Origin: Branchiostoma floridae
Lineage: Eukaryota > Chordata > Leptocardii > Amphioxiformes > Branchiostomatidae
NCBI RefSeq assembly: GCF_000003815.2
Contig: NC_049984.1
Location: forward strand, 17,060,495-17,124,494
Direction of reading: 5' to 3'
DNA length: 64,000 nucleotides
Shown here piece after piece: positions 34,901 to 45,300 of the stretch (the stretch's first letter is position 1; each line of letters starts with the position of its first letter). Made by a program: the position numbers and the translations under genes. The notes below the pieces were generated by a model, which was not told where the DNA came from, did not search any database, and was given only the letters and a program-made list of their open reading frames with translations.

Positions 34901-36153
34901 TGGGCGTCTGGCACTGTCACCGAATTAAGTTTCCGGTAGTCCACGCAGAATCTGGGGCTGCCATCTTTCTTCGTAACTATGACAACCGGCGAAGCCCAAG
35001 GGCTGGTACTAGGTTCGATGACGTCACTGTCCAACATATCGGAGATTTGTGCTCGCAGCGCTTCGCGACGGTGTACAGGTGTGCGGTACGGTTGTTGACG
35101 GATTGGTTTAGAGTCACCAGTGTCTATACGGTGTTGCAGTATTGTGGTTCGACCAATGTCGGTGGCACCATGGGAAAAACACTGGCTGTTGGCCTCTAAC
35201 AGACTGGAAAGGTCGTTCTTTTGCGACGGCGGCAGATCTATGTCGGACAGGTCGATGACTGGCAAGGAGGTTTTAGGAACTCGCACCTTCTTTCCATGCG
35301 GGGGTGAAACGGCTGCTGTGGTGACAGTAGTAGTGGCGTCGTTGATGACGTAATCTGCTTCGGGGCCAGAAGCGGCGTGGAAATGTCCGATATTGCATTT
35401 CTCAGGGAGATTGACGGCGTGATTGTTTGTGTTGATAATCTGTACCAGAGCACTCCCCTCCACGACTCGGGAGACTGTCCTGGCGGCAGCCACCCCATCA
35501 TATGTAACTCGCTGCAGCTGCGGCTCAAAGACGCCGTCGTAGTGATGTGGTGTGCCTCCACGGGCGGTGGACAGTCGGACGGGGATGACAGATACAGAGT
35601 TCGGCGGCAAGACTGTTGTTTTACAAACTGTGGCATCGGAAACAGATGGGACGAAAGAAGACCGCGGTAGAAGGGGAATAGATGATGATCTTACGTCAAC
35701 AGTTCCGGTGGTCGGATTGATGGTTATGTCGTTGGCGCGGCAGAAATCCCACCCAAGGATTACGTTGCTGGTGGCCTGGCGCATAACATGGAATGTTGCG
35801 GTAGTGGAAACTGGGCCCAGACGGATGGATGCAGTAACTGTTCCCACAATGTTCAGGCGTTCACCGTTGACTGATCTTGCTGTTGTAGTAGTTTCACTCA
35901 GCGGGAGGAGACGGAGGATGGGCGATGATAACCGAAAAGAGTTATTGATAATAGAGATGCACGAACCTGTGTCTACAAGGGCCGGGGTTGGCGCGCCTTG
36001 GATGCTGATAGAAACAAATGGGGAGAAGTCCGTAGTAGTTGCGTTAGGCTGGGGAGTAGCTGACTGCTGGCGCGCACAGTCAGCTACTGGTCGTTTCCCG
36101 GGGGTGGTGGAGGGGTCGGGCAGGAGGCGGCATAGTGGCCATAGCCATAGCAA
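31954..36153 (-). CDS. pol: Gypsy pol polyprotein (protease, RT, RNase H, integrase)
   Basis: One open frame of about 1,399 codons. Domains in order: aspartic protease with VDTGSC at about 60-65; reverse transcriptase about 370-550 with FSTLDMKSAYWQVPV and catalytic YLDD at 502-505; RNase H with TTDASATGIGAVL and ITDHRPLL; integrase with an HHCC zinc finger (GHFAPGRTLH, CRECIPCQ) and a DDE core (ATDITY, HSDQGRQFES, NGQVERYN); then a GPY/F-like module (LPWVGPYVIVGPV). There is no clear chromodomain and no env. The product makes and integrates the cDNA copy. The frame is -1 to gag, and the true entry is by frameshifting near 36093, so residues before that point are probably not translated from an ATG. 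A Pro-rich tail ends the protein. Confidence 0.95.
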   Translation of the reverse strand: MLWLWPLCRLLPDPSTTPGKRPVADCARQQSATPQPNATTTDFSPFVSISIQGAPTPALVDTGSCISIINNSFRLSSPILRLLPLSETTTTARSVNGERLNIVGTVTASIRLGPVSTTATFHVMRQATSNVILGWDFCRANDITINPTTGTVDVRSSSIPLLPRSSFVPSVSDATVCKTTVLPPNSVSVIPVRLSTARGGTPHHYDGVFEPQLQRVTYDGVAAARTVSRVVEGSALVQIINTNNHAVNLPEKCNIGHFHAASGPEADYVINDATTTVTTAAVSPPHGKKVRVPKTSLPVIDLSDIDLPPSQKNDLSSLLEANSQCFSHGATDIGRTTILQHRIDTGDSKPIRQQPYRTPVHRREALRAQISDMLDSDVIEPSTSPWASPVVIVTKKDGSPRFCVDYRKLNSVTVPDAHPLPRVDDTIDALAGSCYFSTLDMKSAYWQVPVHPSDRHKTAFCTNEGLWQFKVLPFGLSNSAATYQRLVQLLLAGVGWDVCLAYLDDIIVFTATFDDHLRVLQQVFDRFRQAGLKLNPAKCRFAQQEVTFLGHVISQHGIRPDPANTSRVEKWPTPTCQKDVRAFVGLASFYRKFVPAFASVADPLIRLTDKHAPFRWTPACQTAFETLQKLLTSPPILAFPDFHSTFTLTTDASATGIGAVLTQVSDGTRRVVAYASKTLSKTQRRWSTYDREFWAIVWAVRHFRPYLYGRPFIHITDHRPLLSCRDTPLGDGGAQGRRSRWAIELSTYDFEIQFHPGATISDVDALSRRPPSTTPADADPRDDILRDTPARVEVQSPEVVRDSRDAVDTSDTTDPPDTILREDPARVPSPVAVHDTCDAADANDTADLRDTALRGTPDHLPPQVIVRAARAANVCASQLADTPDIDFREAQQADPTIREVCRWLQNSNDRPPTSAVRGNNRTLMSFWNDYDSLFLTDGVLYHQPTNAPPLAAPQVVLPRNLSGRVLRSLHDDTIAGHFAPGRTLHRVKNRFYWPGMTADVARYCRECIPCQRRRPAVPRPQAPLQHITASRPFEIVATDITYMPLSAAGNKYVLVVADLFSKYVNLYAIPNQEAPTVADKLFREFVGQHGVPEQLHSDQGRQFESNLVTELCARLGIIKSRTSAYHPQDNGQVERYNRTMKNILAKCLEGREHDWDRLLPHVALAYNTSVHSTTNHTPFFMVHGREARLPIDVACQLPASTPQQADLTTALASVRDAIDESHQTQNQQQAPRVHRHHYNAGDRVWLHHPPSALHKLRLPWVGPYVIVGPVPHDSPDTVLYSIRPVTGRQPAQTVHHNRLKPYVSPSPQFLPAPPAADNRQRIPEAHHLGFADVLHQPIANLAPLPDQHVQVPDPPAPAPVPPPAPIPVPPAVPAQPGPVQTRSGRISRPPTRFMDLDYG

Positions 36154-36971
36154 TTATGGCACTGCTCGTCAGGACGCACTGGGCGGCGTGGCTGGCGTGG
36201 CGTCCTGCGCTGGGGCTGCGAGCGGCGGTCGTCACGACGGCGGTCGGTGTCCCTGCGGTCTCGCGGCGGCTCGGCGTCGTCGCGACGGTCACGGGCTCGG
36301 CGGTCGTCTTTAGCTGCTTGGGCGTGGAGCAGGTCGACCACTTCTGTCAGTTTAGACGCCAGGGACGCGACGGTGGCGGTCAGGTCGGGTGTCGGTGCTC
36401 TGGTCGACGTAACCCTGGCCGCGGTATGGTCGGGCGTGGAGAGCTGTATGTCCCTGGCTGCGGCGCTGCGAGCGTGCTCGCAGAAAGCGGCCTGGCGGAT
36501 GGCAGCGTCGATGTCTGCAGGCCCGAACTCCATCACCCGGTGTTTCAGGTCCGGGTCCAGGCCTGAAAGAAACCGGTCCATGGCAACGTGCGCCCGCCCG
36601 GCGTCGTTGTACGTGGGGTAGGCCAGGCGGACCAGGCGCTGTACGTCCGCCGCGTACACTGACAGGCTCTCACCTGGTCGTCGTGGCCTGGCATTAGCGG
36701 CTCGGCGGAACTCCTCCAATAGCATTGGGCGGCCGAAAGGTCCGACCATGGCGGCCCGGAGGAGAGCCAGGTTGGCCTTCGTGGCGTCCGGCAGCTCTGC
36801 GTAATAGCTGAACGCAGGGCCGGAGAAGTAGGTTGGGAAGTGTCGCAGCCGTGCGGCCTGGTCCAGCTGCTGGGCGTCGGCCCACACGTCGAACTGCTGG
36901 GCCCAGAGCTGGAAGTCCCCTGTCCCGTCAAAGGAGGGCGGCAAGCGAAAACGTGGTTCTGCCATGGTCAA
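36084..36971 (-). CDS. gag: Gypsy gag protein with one zinc knuckle
   Basis: 295 codons on the minus strand, with the start ATG about 50 bp inside the 5' LTR. The N-terminal part has the gag capsid signature of Ty3/Gypsy elements (FDGTGDFQLWAQQFDVW, then LRHFPTYFSGPAFSYY). An Arg/Asp-rich linker and one CCHC zinc knuckle, CHNCYGYGHYAASC, follow near the end, for RNA packaging. It overlaps pol by about 70 bp and ends in TAG at 36084. The frame is intact. Confidence 0.92.
   Translation of the reverse strand: MTMAEPRFRLPPSFDGTGDFQLWAQQFDVWADAQQLDQAARLRHFPTYFSGPAFSYYAELPDATKANLALLRAAMVGPFGRPMLLEEFRRAANARPRRPGESLSVYAADVQRLVRLAYPTYNDAGRAHVAMDRFLSGLDPDLKHRVMEFGPADIDAAIRQAAFCEHARSAAARDIQLSTPDHTAARVTSTRAPTPDLTATVASLASKLTEVVDLLHAQAAKDDRRARDRRDDAEPPRDRRDTDRRRDDRRSQPQRRTPRQPRRPVRPDEQCHNCYGYGHYAASCPTPPPPPGNDQ
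36093..36099 (-). promoter_or_regulatory. Putative -1 ribosomal frameshift slippery site
   Basis: The heptamer G GGA AAC lies in the gag frame seven bases before the gag stop, in the X XXY YYZ form. A -1 slip there reads directly into pol (continuing RPVADCARQQ). The same heptamer is known from retroviral gag-pro junctions. A downstream structure was not tested. Confidence 0.75.
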
Positions 36972-37009
36972 CGTCGACGAAAGCGTGGTTCAACAGCTCG
37001 TGAGCTGTA

Positions 37010-37023
37010 CCGCTGCCACCAAT
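37010..37023 (-). other. Primer-binding site candidate of the Gypsy element
   Basis: Immediately inside the 5' LTR the minus strand reads ATTGGTGGCAGCGG. TGG at the start is the complement of a tRNA CCA end. The neighbouring element uses the same TGGTGGCAGC. I cannot name the tRNA. Confidence 0.6.
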
Positions 37024-37238
37024 TGTTATGAGTAGGCCGAGCGGCTAACTAACTATTTACGGAGAGGACATAAAGAGGTCTGCACACGTTGGCTCGCACT
37101 CCAAGACTGACCACGGTGGGTCGGTATCGTTTATTCGCGTATCTATAATACAGGCCAGATGTACCAGGACACTCGGGTATCTATAATATAGACCAGATGG
37201 GCCAGACCGCCCCATGGTGGTGGGAGCTGGCCCTATCA
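37024..37238 (-). repeat. 5' LTR of the Gypsy element
   Basis: 215 bp, bounded TGATAGGG to CTCATAACA on the minus strand and nearly identical to the LTR at 31375-31589. Its outer edge touches the LTR of the next element. Confidence 0.93.
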
Positions 37239-37447
37239 AGTCTTAGAAGCACATACATGACATATGGATGGCGCAATGTTAGATAACAGGAAGATCTATT
37301 ATACTGGCCATAGGTGGTCCTAGCTAGGACAGGGCCAGCCCACATATGGTTCTGATAAGAGTTCAATAAAGGGGCAGACCACAGTCTGTCCAAAATCAGT
37401 TCTGACCAGGCAACCACAGAGTGAACATCTCATATTCTACTCTAACA
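37239..37447 (+). repeat. 5' LTR of the non-autonomous element
   Basis: Begins AGTCTTAGAAGCACAT (the true first base may be the T at 37241) and ends TCTACTCTAACA. It differs from its partner mainly by lacking CTT near the end. Confidence 0.88.
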
Positions 37448-38780
37448 CTGGTGGCAGCTTCTGGGTTGCCGCTTTCGAGCGGCCGGACCCCGTCCTAACG
37501 CCATCCGCGGCCCGCTACCATGCCGCCCGACTCGCCCGGGGACCGAGACCACCAGCCGCCCGAGCGAACGCCGCCCGTGCTATGATGCCCGACCCGCCAC
37601 TGTGCCACGTCGCCGACCGACCTCGCCCCGACGTGCCACCACGCCGTCCGTTTAGCCAGCCTGCCTGCTACCGCCGTAAACGTAGACTACAGACCCAGCT
37701 GGCGATGTGTTTCCATGCCGTTCTCTTACCCAGCCTGCCGCCAGACCTCATCTTACATCGTGCCGCCTCCGCTCGTCGTCGCTGAAGCCCGAAAAGACGC
37801 CATCCCGAAGCCGTCCGCAGCCGGCCACGTGTCAGCGCTGTCCTGCAGACCACGCCGCCGTCTGCCCGACCCGGCCCGCCGTCTGCCCGACCCGGCCCGC
37901 CGTGCCTGCCCGACCCGGCCCCGTAGCTTCGCACCAAGGACTCGTCGCTGCCCATCTCGACCACAACTGGCCCGTGACACAGCAATGAACTTCCAAGTAT
38001 GAACGCCGGCGTGAACTGAACTCAGCTGTGACTCGAACGATCGAACTGTTTAAAAGTACTTCTACTTGACCCTGGAATACCACTGAACTGCAAAGACCAT
38101 CGAACTCTTGTGGTTTAATTCTAGCCAGGTACCGTCGCACAAATGTATTGCAATGTGTATATGTTCTAAAGTTAGCTAGTAGCGTTCTCTTTGCCTTCAC
38201 CGTGAGCCTGCGGGCAGCGTTGATGCCTTTTGAACCAATATTGTGCTGTATTTTGTGTGTTGACTGTGTGATGCTTGCCTATGGAGAGCTGATGCCTGCG
38301 GGACATCTCTCCTAGGAAGATCCGTTTGTTGTATGATGCTTGCTTTAGTAGACAGTTAAGCCTACGGGACGACTATTCTCATGTCTATATGCCCGGCCAC
38401 GTGCGCACTGTAGCTGTGTGACTGCCCGGAAGACTGAGTACTGCTAGGGAGTATTTTTGTTTCTTGGCCGCTGTGCCAGTATGAAGCCAATTGTTTTTGC
38501 TTGTTTGTTGTTTCTATGTTCGTGCGATTGAAGTACAGGCGCCTGTAACAGCCAAGGCCCATTATGAGTCCATTATCACAGCAGCAGTCCGTCTGTGAAA
38601 CATCATTGCCAGGAAGAAGCTAATTACTTGTCACACCCGTACCAGATTATGATCTATACGCTACCTCATTTGTTTACATTTGACCTCTATATTTTAAACT
38701 TGTAATAATTGTATTGTAACGTAACGTTTTACGCATGACTTTAAAGGTGTCGAGGGCGACACTTGTTGTAAGGGGGGAAG

Positions 38781-38992
38781 AGTCTTAGAAGCACATACAT
38801 GACATATGGATGGCGCAATGTTAGATAACAGGAAGATCTATTATACTGGCCATAGGTGGTCCTAGCTAGGACAGGGCCAGCCCACATATGGTTCTGATAA
38901 GAGTTCAATAAAGGGGCAGACCACAGTCTGTCCAAAATCAGTTCTGACCAGGCAACCACAGAGTGAACATCTCATCTTATTCTACTCTAACA
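38781..38992 (+). repeat. 3' LTR of the non-autonomous element
   Basis: Near-identical to the first LTR. It is followed directly by the 46-bp minisatellite. Confidence 0.88.
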
Positions 38993-39227
38993 CCATTAAA
39001 GAGAGTCTCGACCCTACAGGTGAGACTAAGGGCTATAACATTAAAGAGAGTCTCGACCCTACAGGTGAGACTAAGGGCTATAACATCAAAGAGAGTCTAA
39101 CCGTACAGGTGAGACTAAGGGCTATAACATTAAAGAGAGTCTCAACCCAACAGGTGAGACTAAAGGCCTATAACATTAAAGAGAGTCTCAACCCTACAGG
39201 TGAGACTAAGGGCTATAACATTGAAGC
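38993..39227. repeat. 46-bp minisatellite with a splice-donor-like core, five units
   Basis: Five units read ACATTAAAGAGAGTCTCGAC, CCTACAGGTGAGACTAAGGG, CTATA with few changes. Every unit contains CAGGTGAGA, a good 5' splice site. The array starts right at the LTR end and stops 137 bp before the first FANCA exon recognised. Confidence 0.92.
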
Positions 39228-39364
39228 CTTGTAAGAGTGGAGGACAGTCAACATTTTGGAAAATGAAGTGTTCATAATTGGTTACTATATTAAGAATGTT
39301 ATTTTTCCACTATGCGATGCCATGAATAATTAATAACTGTCCTTTTTTCAATGTTCTCTTGTAG

Positions 39365-42300
39365 TGTTGAGCTGCGTGAACTACTTGAAGCATTCTGTGC
39401 CCCAGAATGGGAGTGGCACAGGCCACATCTCTACACGGACTTGTATAGAGGGGCTCAAGGCAACAATGGGGGTATCAGGAGCCAGTGCAACTGCTCTACT
39501 CACCCAGGAGCAAAGGGTAAGGTTCTCTGTTGTTTTCTCTGTTGATTTATTTTCATAACTACTACCTTTGATATTCTCTAATTAAACTTGGACCTCTCTG
39601 GTGGACTATCTCTGTAATTGCTGTTTTCTATTGAGAATTTTGTGTCACGGTCTTGTTTAACCTTGTCCCTGCTAAGGTAGCCATTTATAAGCAAATTGAT
39701 ATTGGTTATGGGGTAGGCAGCAGGGGGAAGGTTAATGATGGTTTAATTAAGGGTTATTGACCCGCCTCAAGGTGTATATGGTGTCTTAACGCCTGGTGCT
39801 ATAACCACCAAATAAAATCACCGAGTGAGGGAAGCGTGTTCTGTGTTTGTGTTTTACAGAAGCGGGTCCAGTCCCTGCTTACTGCTGTACAGGCCTTACA
39901 GAAGGACCAGTCCTTTAGTCGCAGTCACTTCATTAAATGTCTTACAACAGAGGTAAGGTCTCACTTCACGAAATTTTGTGCCACTGTCAATTACCTTATC
40001 AATTTTGGATGCTAACAGTCAATGAATTCTTTGCCTGAGAACAGTTTCCCATACAATGTAAATTGTAAACATTTGACAATTTAGATTTTTATGACTTGTG
40101 TCTCATGGTTGAACACATCTTTTAAACCGTACCTTATCCCGTTTCTATATGACAGGTTGCCCTTCCCTTAGAACTGGTGTGGTGTCTTCACCAGACTGCA
40201 GGGATTCCACTCAGCAGTTATCTGGCCTGGTATGCTGATTTAAGGATGTCCTTGAAGTTGTAGGCTACTAGTATCTGGTAGCAGCCTACATGTATCAATA
40301 GAGGTGACATATAGTTGGTAACTGGGAGACCTGGTTTAATCCTTGGAAAGACATTTTGGTTGGGCCTGCACCTGTCTTTCAGAAGGAACGTAAAATGGCG
40401 ATCCTGTGTTCTAGGTGTTGCCTTCAGCGTGCTACTGAAATAGCAAGGACACTTGCTGCCCTCTACATGTACTGGTGCTACTAGACACTGCAAGTGTCTG
40501 AATGAATGGACGAATAAATGTTATCAATTCTTGTCAGTTGTACTGTATTTGGAATTGGATTAGATTGGATCCTAAAGTAAAAAAAAATCCTTGTATCAGA
40601 CTGTGTCACATGTTTTTAGACAAATGTATAACTATTGGTCTGATAGTTTTTAAATTTTTTTTTCATGCTCAATTTCACATTCTTCTCTCTTTTCCATATT
40701 CTATACAGCAATGTTGGAAAGCCTAAGGCCATGTCTACCTTTGTCCAGTCTGTAGTTCAGACCTACTTCTGTGGGAGTAAAGAAGACAGACTGGTCAGGA
40801 GAGACATCATCACTGGTCAGTATTGGTTAAGAGAAAGGCATGAATGTACAAAGATAATGTGTACCCATTGAGTACATACATGTATGTTGCAGGTATGCTT
40901 TGTGTTTGAATTGATGTGATTTTTGTTTTTCAAGGGACAGAGCAGTAGAGACCAGGAGCAGTATACTGTAAATGCAGAAACTTTCGTGGTCTATTAATGT
41001 TCACAGTTACCGCAAATTTAAAACCACCGCGAATATTTTTCCATTGCAGTAACAGACTACAGTGCATGGTGCTACCGTGGAATTAAATCCACCGCGAAAA
41101 GTCCTTTTTTACCGCTACCGCGAAAGTAAATCCCAGCAAACTCTGCCAGTTTATTTATTTTAAGTTTGTTTTTTCAGAGTCCTTCACTAATGGCTATTTA
41201 CAATGAATTATGAATTGACTCCTTTTCCTACATGTTGATAGGAATATTGGGAAGCCTGATCAGCTATGCTTATACTGAGAAAAGGGGAAAGTCAGAAGAA
41301 GCCAGTGCCAAGGGTTTAAGAAAGGTAAGGTTTTCAGAATATTCCATTTATACCATGATTGCTGAATGGCACTTTTTAAGAAAAGAAAAGAAAGAAGAGC
41401 ATAAAATGACAATTGTCTGTATTTGTAAAGTAGCAAACATTTGTAAGGAAAGAATTCTTCTACTTATGCTGATACTTTTACTTTTCAGGCATCTGTTGTT
41501 CTCCTGGACAAAATTTTTCTAGGTAAGCCAAGGGATCTTTATAGATACAAACATACATTATTGAGACAAGCCCTGCCTTCACAGTTATCAGATCTGTGAT
41601 AAATTTGTTGTTTGCTCAAAAGAAAGCTGGTTCTTATTAATTGATTAATTGAGAGAATGTTGTTGTGTGTTATTTTTTTATTATTTTTAACTTCAGCACT
41701 GATTGTCAGGGAAGAAGGTGCTCAAGGTGATGAAGACAGCAGGTGATTTTTTAAGCAGTCTTTTTGCTGGAAGATTCACATGTGATGAATAAAAGTGCAC
41801 TTTTATTTTGCTTGAATTATTCATATGTATGATTGCCGATTGTACAGTTCTCTGTCATCTTTTTTTCATCTTCTCAGACTGAAGTTAGCGGAGGTCCTGT
41901 ATCACCATGGTAATGTCTCCCAGGATGCCTTGCAGCAGTTCTGCATCCGTCAGTTGAATGCTGCCTTTGCCCACAACCCTACTTCCAGCAGTAGGTGTCT
42001 CATGTCTTAACTTCTTGAACCTCCGCAAAAACCTCCTTTGTACTCTTAATGCAAAATTATGACCATACAAAAATAGATGAATTTACAGTAATTCCACATT
42101 TTCCCCAGTCTGGGAGGTGATATCTGCACAGTCGAGGTGGACATATGCTGGACTTCCTGTACACATTAAAGACTTGTACACTCAGGTAATGTTGGATTGA
42201 AATTTTTCCTTGTTATTTGCATGTGTAAATTGAGAAACATTTTTACATGTTTATAGTGTACCATATTTACAGTATACTGCAGTTTTGTTCAGCATTGTCA

Positions 42301-45300
42301 CACTCAGATATGACATAAAATAGTGTAATTTTATTGCTACTTTGGACAGATTTGAATAATGCTAAGGAATAAGATATGTGGGATGGGACCTAGACAAGAC
42401 ATGGTGTTCAACATGGTAAATATAACTAGCTGCTTTAGCATACTATAAATCTTGTGTGTTATGTCTAAAAGGCAGTTATACTTATAGCTCTGTTCATCCA
42501 TCCATCCTCTGTTATCCATCCTTCTCTACCTGAAGATCCCACTTCTGACAGCATGTGTCAGGATATGGCCAACAGCCTCTTATATTTCTTGCCTTAAATC
42601 TAAGATATGTTCAGTCGCTATTTCGCTGAAACTTCCCCCTCTCCTCTGGAGCATGCCTGTCTCTACTGGCTCCTAGGACCTACAATACTTTTCAATTCAA
42701 TCAAGTCATTTCTTTATTCATATATTATCAACATCAAAAACATGCGCACAAAGAGACGGTATCCTTGATGATGTGATATTTACACACAATTCAAACACAC
42801 ATGAACACATGTGGACAGAATTTTGGGAACTCTGAGGGACATATCATGTGCTTAAAAGTGACTCCATCACAGCCACACTTATAAGATTGATTTAGCCATT
42901 TCTTCATTTACAGATGTTGGTGATGCTTACAGCAGAAGATATTACAAGACAGCTGGAGTATGTGGTGGATAAGGACCAGGTAACTATCTGTCTTCTGATG
43001 TCTTTAGGTGTATCCAATGCCAATGGAAGTTGCTGTATCTACAGTTTCTGATCTACACTTTCTTGTGTAAAGATATTAGACTTTATGAAAGTATGATTTT
43101 GCTCATACGTCATGTTTTTTATTACTTATCAACATGGATGAACTTTCTTGCTATGGATATTTTAGGTGAACTGGCAAGCAGTGCTGTCTTTTGTCTCAGT
43201 GTTTCTGATATCTTGCAACAATGGACCAACTTGTTTAAAAGGTAATACTTAATTGTTAGATTTACTATTTTGGAGAATTAGATGCACAAATCACAAGCTT
43301 TGCATTTGCAGCATTTTATGCTGGCTATCATTTATGATGAACATATTTGAAAATTTATGTTGCATTGCCAATTTAAGTTGTGAAAAAAAGGCTAGGGTTG
43401 GCAGGCTTTTCCTAGGGTTGGTTCAATGGTAACTATAAGCACAACGTTTTTTCCTTGGCCTTATGATTCCACACTAAATGTCTGGATAAGATTGTAGCTA
43501 GTACCTATATCCCAAAGACTCAAATGATGGTCAAACAACAATATACATGATAATCTGTTATTTCCAACAGGTTTGATTGACAGGTTGATTAGCCAATCAC
43601 TGGAGAGCAACACCTGTCATCACCTATTAGTTGCCTTCCTATTGGCCAGGCAGGCTGGACAGGAGGGGCCTCATGTCTTCCCAACTTATAGTCAGTGGTT
43701 TCAGGTAAAAGTAACTTTTACCTTAGGGCAATGTCAATTTATTGCTTTCTATCAGTTCCAGAAATGTTATTCAAACTGTACTCTGATTGAATCTTATTGA
43801 GATTTTACCCTTTTTCTCTCTTTTTCTCCTCTTCTATAGAAATCAGAATAGGTACTAGAAATACTTCCTAATAAAAAAATTTGGCAATCTCTGATTCACC
43901 ACAGTACATGTATGGCTTGGAATACACTAAACAACTTGCAATTTGGAAAAGCCAACAGAATACACGTTCTCTATTACATTTGTATGAGTCTTCCTCTGCA
44001 CAAATTAGACATCTATAAAGTACTTGGAGCCTTGACATGTGGAACCCTATTTTTCAGCACAACTTTGGTGGGAGCAGTTCCCCGCACGTGGCCAGTGTTC
44101 GTACCTTCAGCTGCATCATGAAACTTCTGTCTGACATGGTTCCTCACGAGACTCCACAGTGTCTTAAGGTGGTTTTCATCATCATCATGTCTAATGACGA
44201 TCTCTACAACTGCATAAGATACAGAGATAGCATCTGAACTTTTCGAGTGACATCTATAACTCTTCTTCAGCACCAGTAGAATGAATTTGCACTGAACAAG
44301 TCAATGCCAATAGTGCATGAGAAACGTATCTGGAAAACAAATGGTTGAATATTACATTCAGTGCCAGTCTCAAAGTCCCTCTACAGCAACAACTTCTTTC
44401 CCTGGAAGTATTTAACTCTCTTGATGACAACTATTTCCCTTTTATGCACAATCTTCAAGCCTTCCAAATGTTCATCAATATCTCCTTGCATAATAATTTC
44501 TACTATCCATTGACTTAGTTCACTGCCCAGAAGTGGTCAAATGGCCTTACTTTGAACAAACCAAAATTCTTTCTTTTTCGTGCCATAAAGTTCTTCAATC
44601 CTGTACTAAAAGTATTGTTTCCTGCCCTTGTTAGACACACATCCTGCACCCCCCACATGTACTTGCACGATGCCGAGCACAGCTGTCAGACTACGTCTCA
44701 CTGGCCAAGACAAGACTGGCTGATTTGGGGGTAATATAGTTTGCTCAGTCATGAAGAATTTCTTCTGTGACAGTTGACATTCAAGTGTTCTTTCTAACTT
44801 ATCTAAGGCCAATTTGTTGGTTCTCAAATTTTAGAAAGTTTAATCATTGCTGCATATTAAGATGTTTCTGAATTCATTTACATGTAAATGAGAAAAGTGG
44901 ACACCTGTCATGTTTCATGTTTTTGTCTTGGTCTCCTTGCAGGAGTCCATTGAGGAGTCCAGTATCTATGAGGATGGATCTACTGACAAGCAGGGGAAAA
45001 CTGATGTGAGCATCATCATGGAAGATCACACATTCCAGTTTATTGTCTCTTGTTCCCCGTCGGACAAGAGATGGAATATGCTACACCAAGAGTAGAATAG
45101 ATGCAAGAACTGATTCATGATTAATGTCATTTTGGGTACCATCTGGATAGCAGTTTGCTCCGACTTTTATTATTCACTATATACAGTCACTTGTCTGCTA
45201 TTCCGTCTGGGAATCTCTTACGTCTGGAATCATCCAAATTTTGAACGAGGGTGCTGATTGGTCCCTTTACATGAGGGAATTAAGGAATGGGTTCAAGGCT

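Larger units (their letters stand above)
31375..37238 (-). mobile_element. Intact Ty3/Gypsy LTR retrotransposon
   Basis: Two 215-bp LTRs (31375-31589 and 37024-37238) flank gag and pol on the minus strand. By eye the LTRs differ at about three positions, so the insertion is recent. Each LTR is bounded by TG and CA and contains an AATAAA. A primer-binding site candidate and a polypurine tract are at the expected places, and gag and pol are open. No direct target duplication is visible: GTAAC lies on one side and AGTCT on the other. The element could be active or very recently so. Confidence 0.93.
37239..38992 (+). mobile_element. Non-autonomous LTR retrotransposon (TRIM/LARD-like)
   Basis: Two near-identical LTRs (37239-37447, 209 bp; 38781-38992, 212 bp with a 3-bp insertion) flank about 1.33 kb. 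A primer-binding site candidate, TGGTGGCAGC, directly follows the first LTR, and a polypurine tract, AAGGGGGGAAGAG, directly precedes the second. Each LTR contains TTCAATAAAGGGG. The interior has no gag, protease or RT. It is GC-rich at first with a short direct repeat (CGTCTGCCCGACCCGGCCCG, near 37859-37900), then AT-rich. It must use enzymes from another element. No target duplication is visible. Confidence 0.88.

Noticed and set aside
33383-36971. Several plus-strand frames up to 253 codons over the Gypsy element
   Set aside because: Shadows of the minus-strand gag and pol coding sequence in GC-rich DNA.
37582-38002. Pro/Arg-rich frames inside the short LTR element that could be a gag remnant
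   Set aside because: No capsid or zinc-knuckle signature, and overlapping frames are equally open because of a GC-rich direct repeat.
39017-39050. Resemblance of IKESLDPT in the 46-bp unit to the LKES segment of the FANCA N-terminus
   Set aside because: Only four residues agree and human exon borders do not fall there; chance is the better explanation without transcripts.
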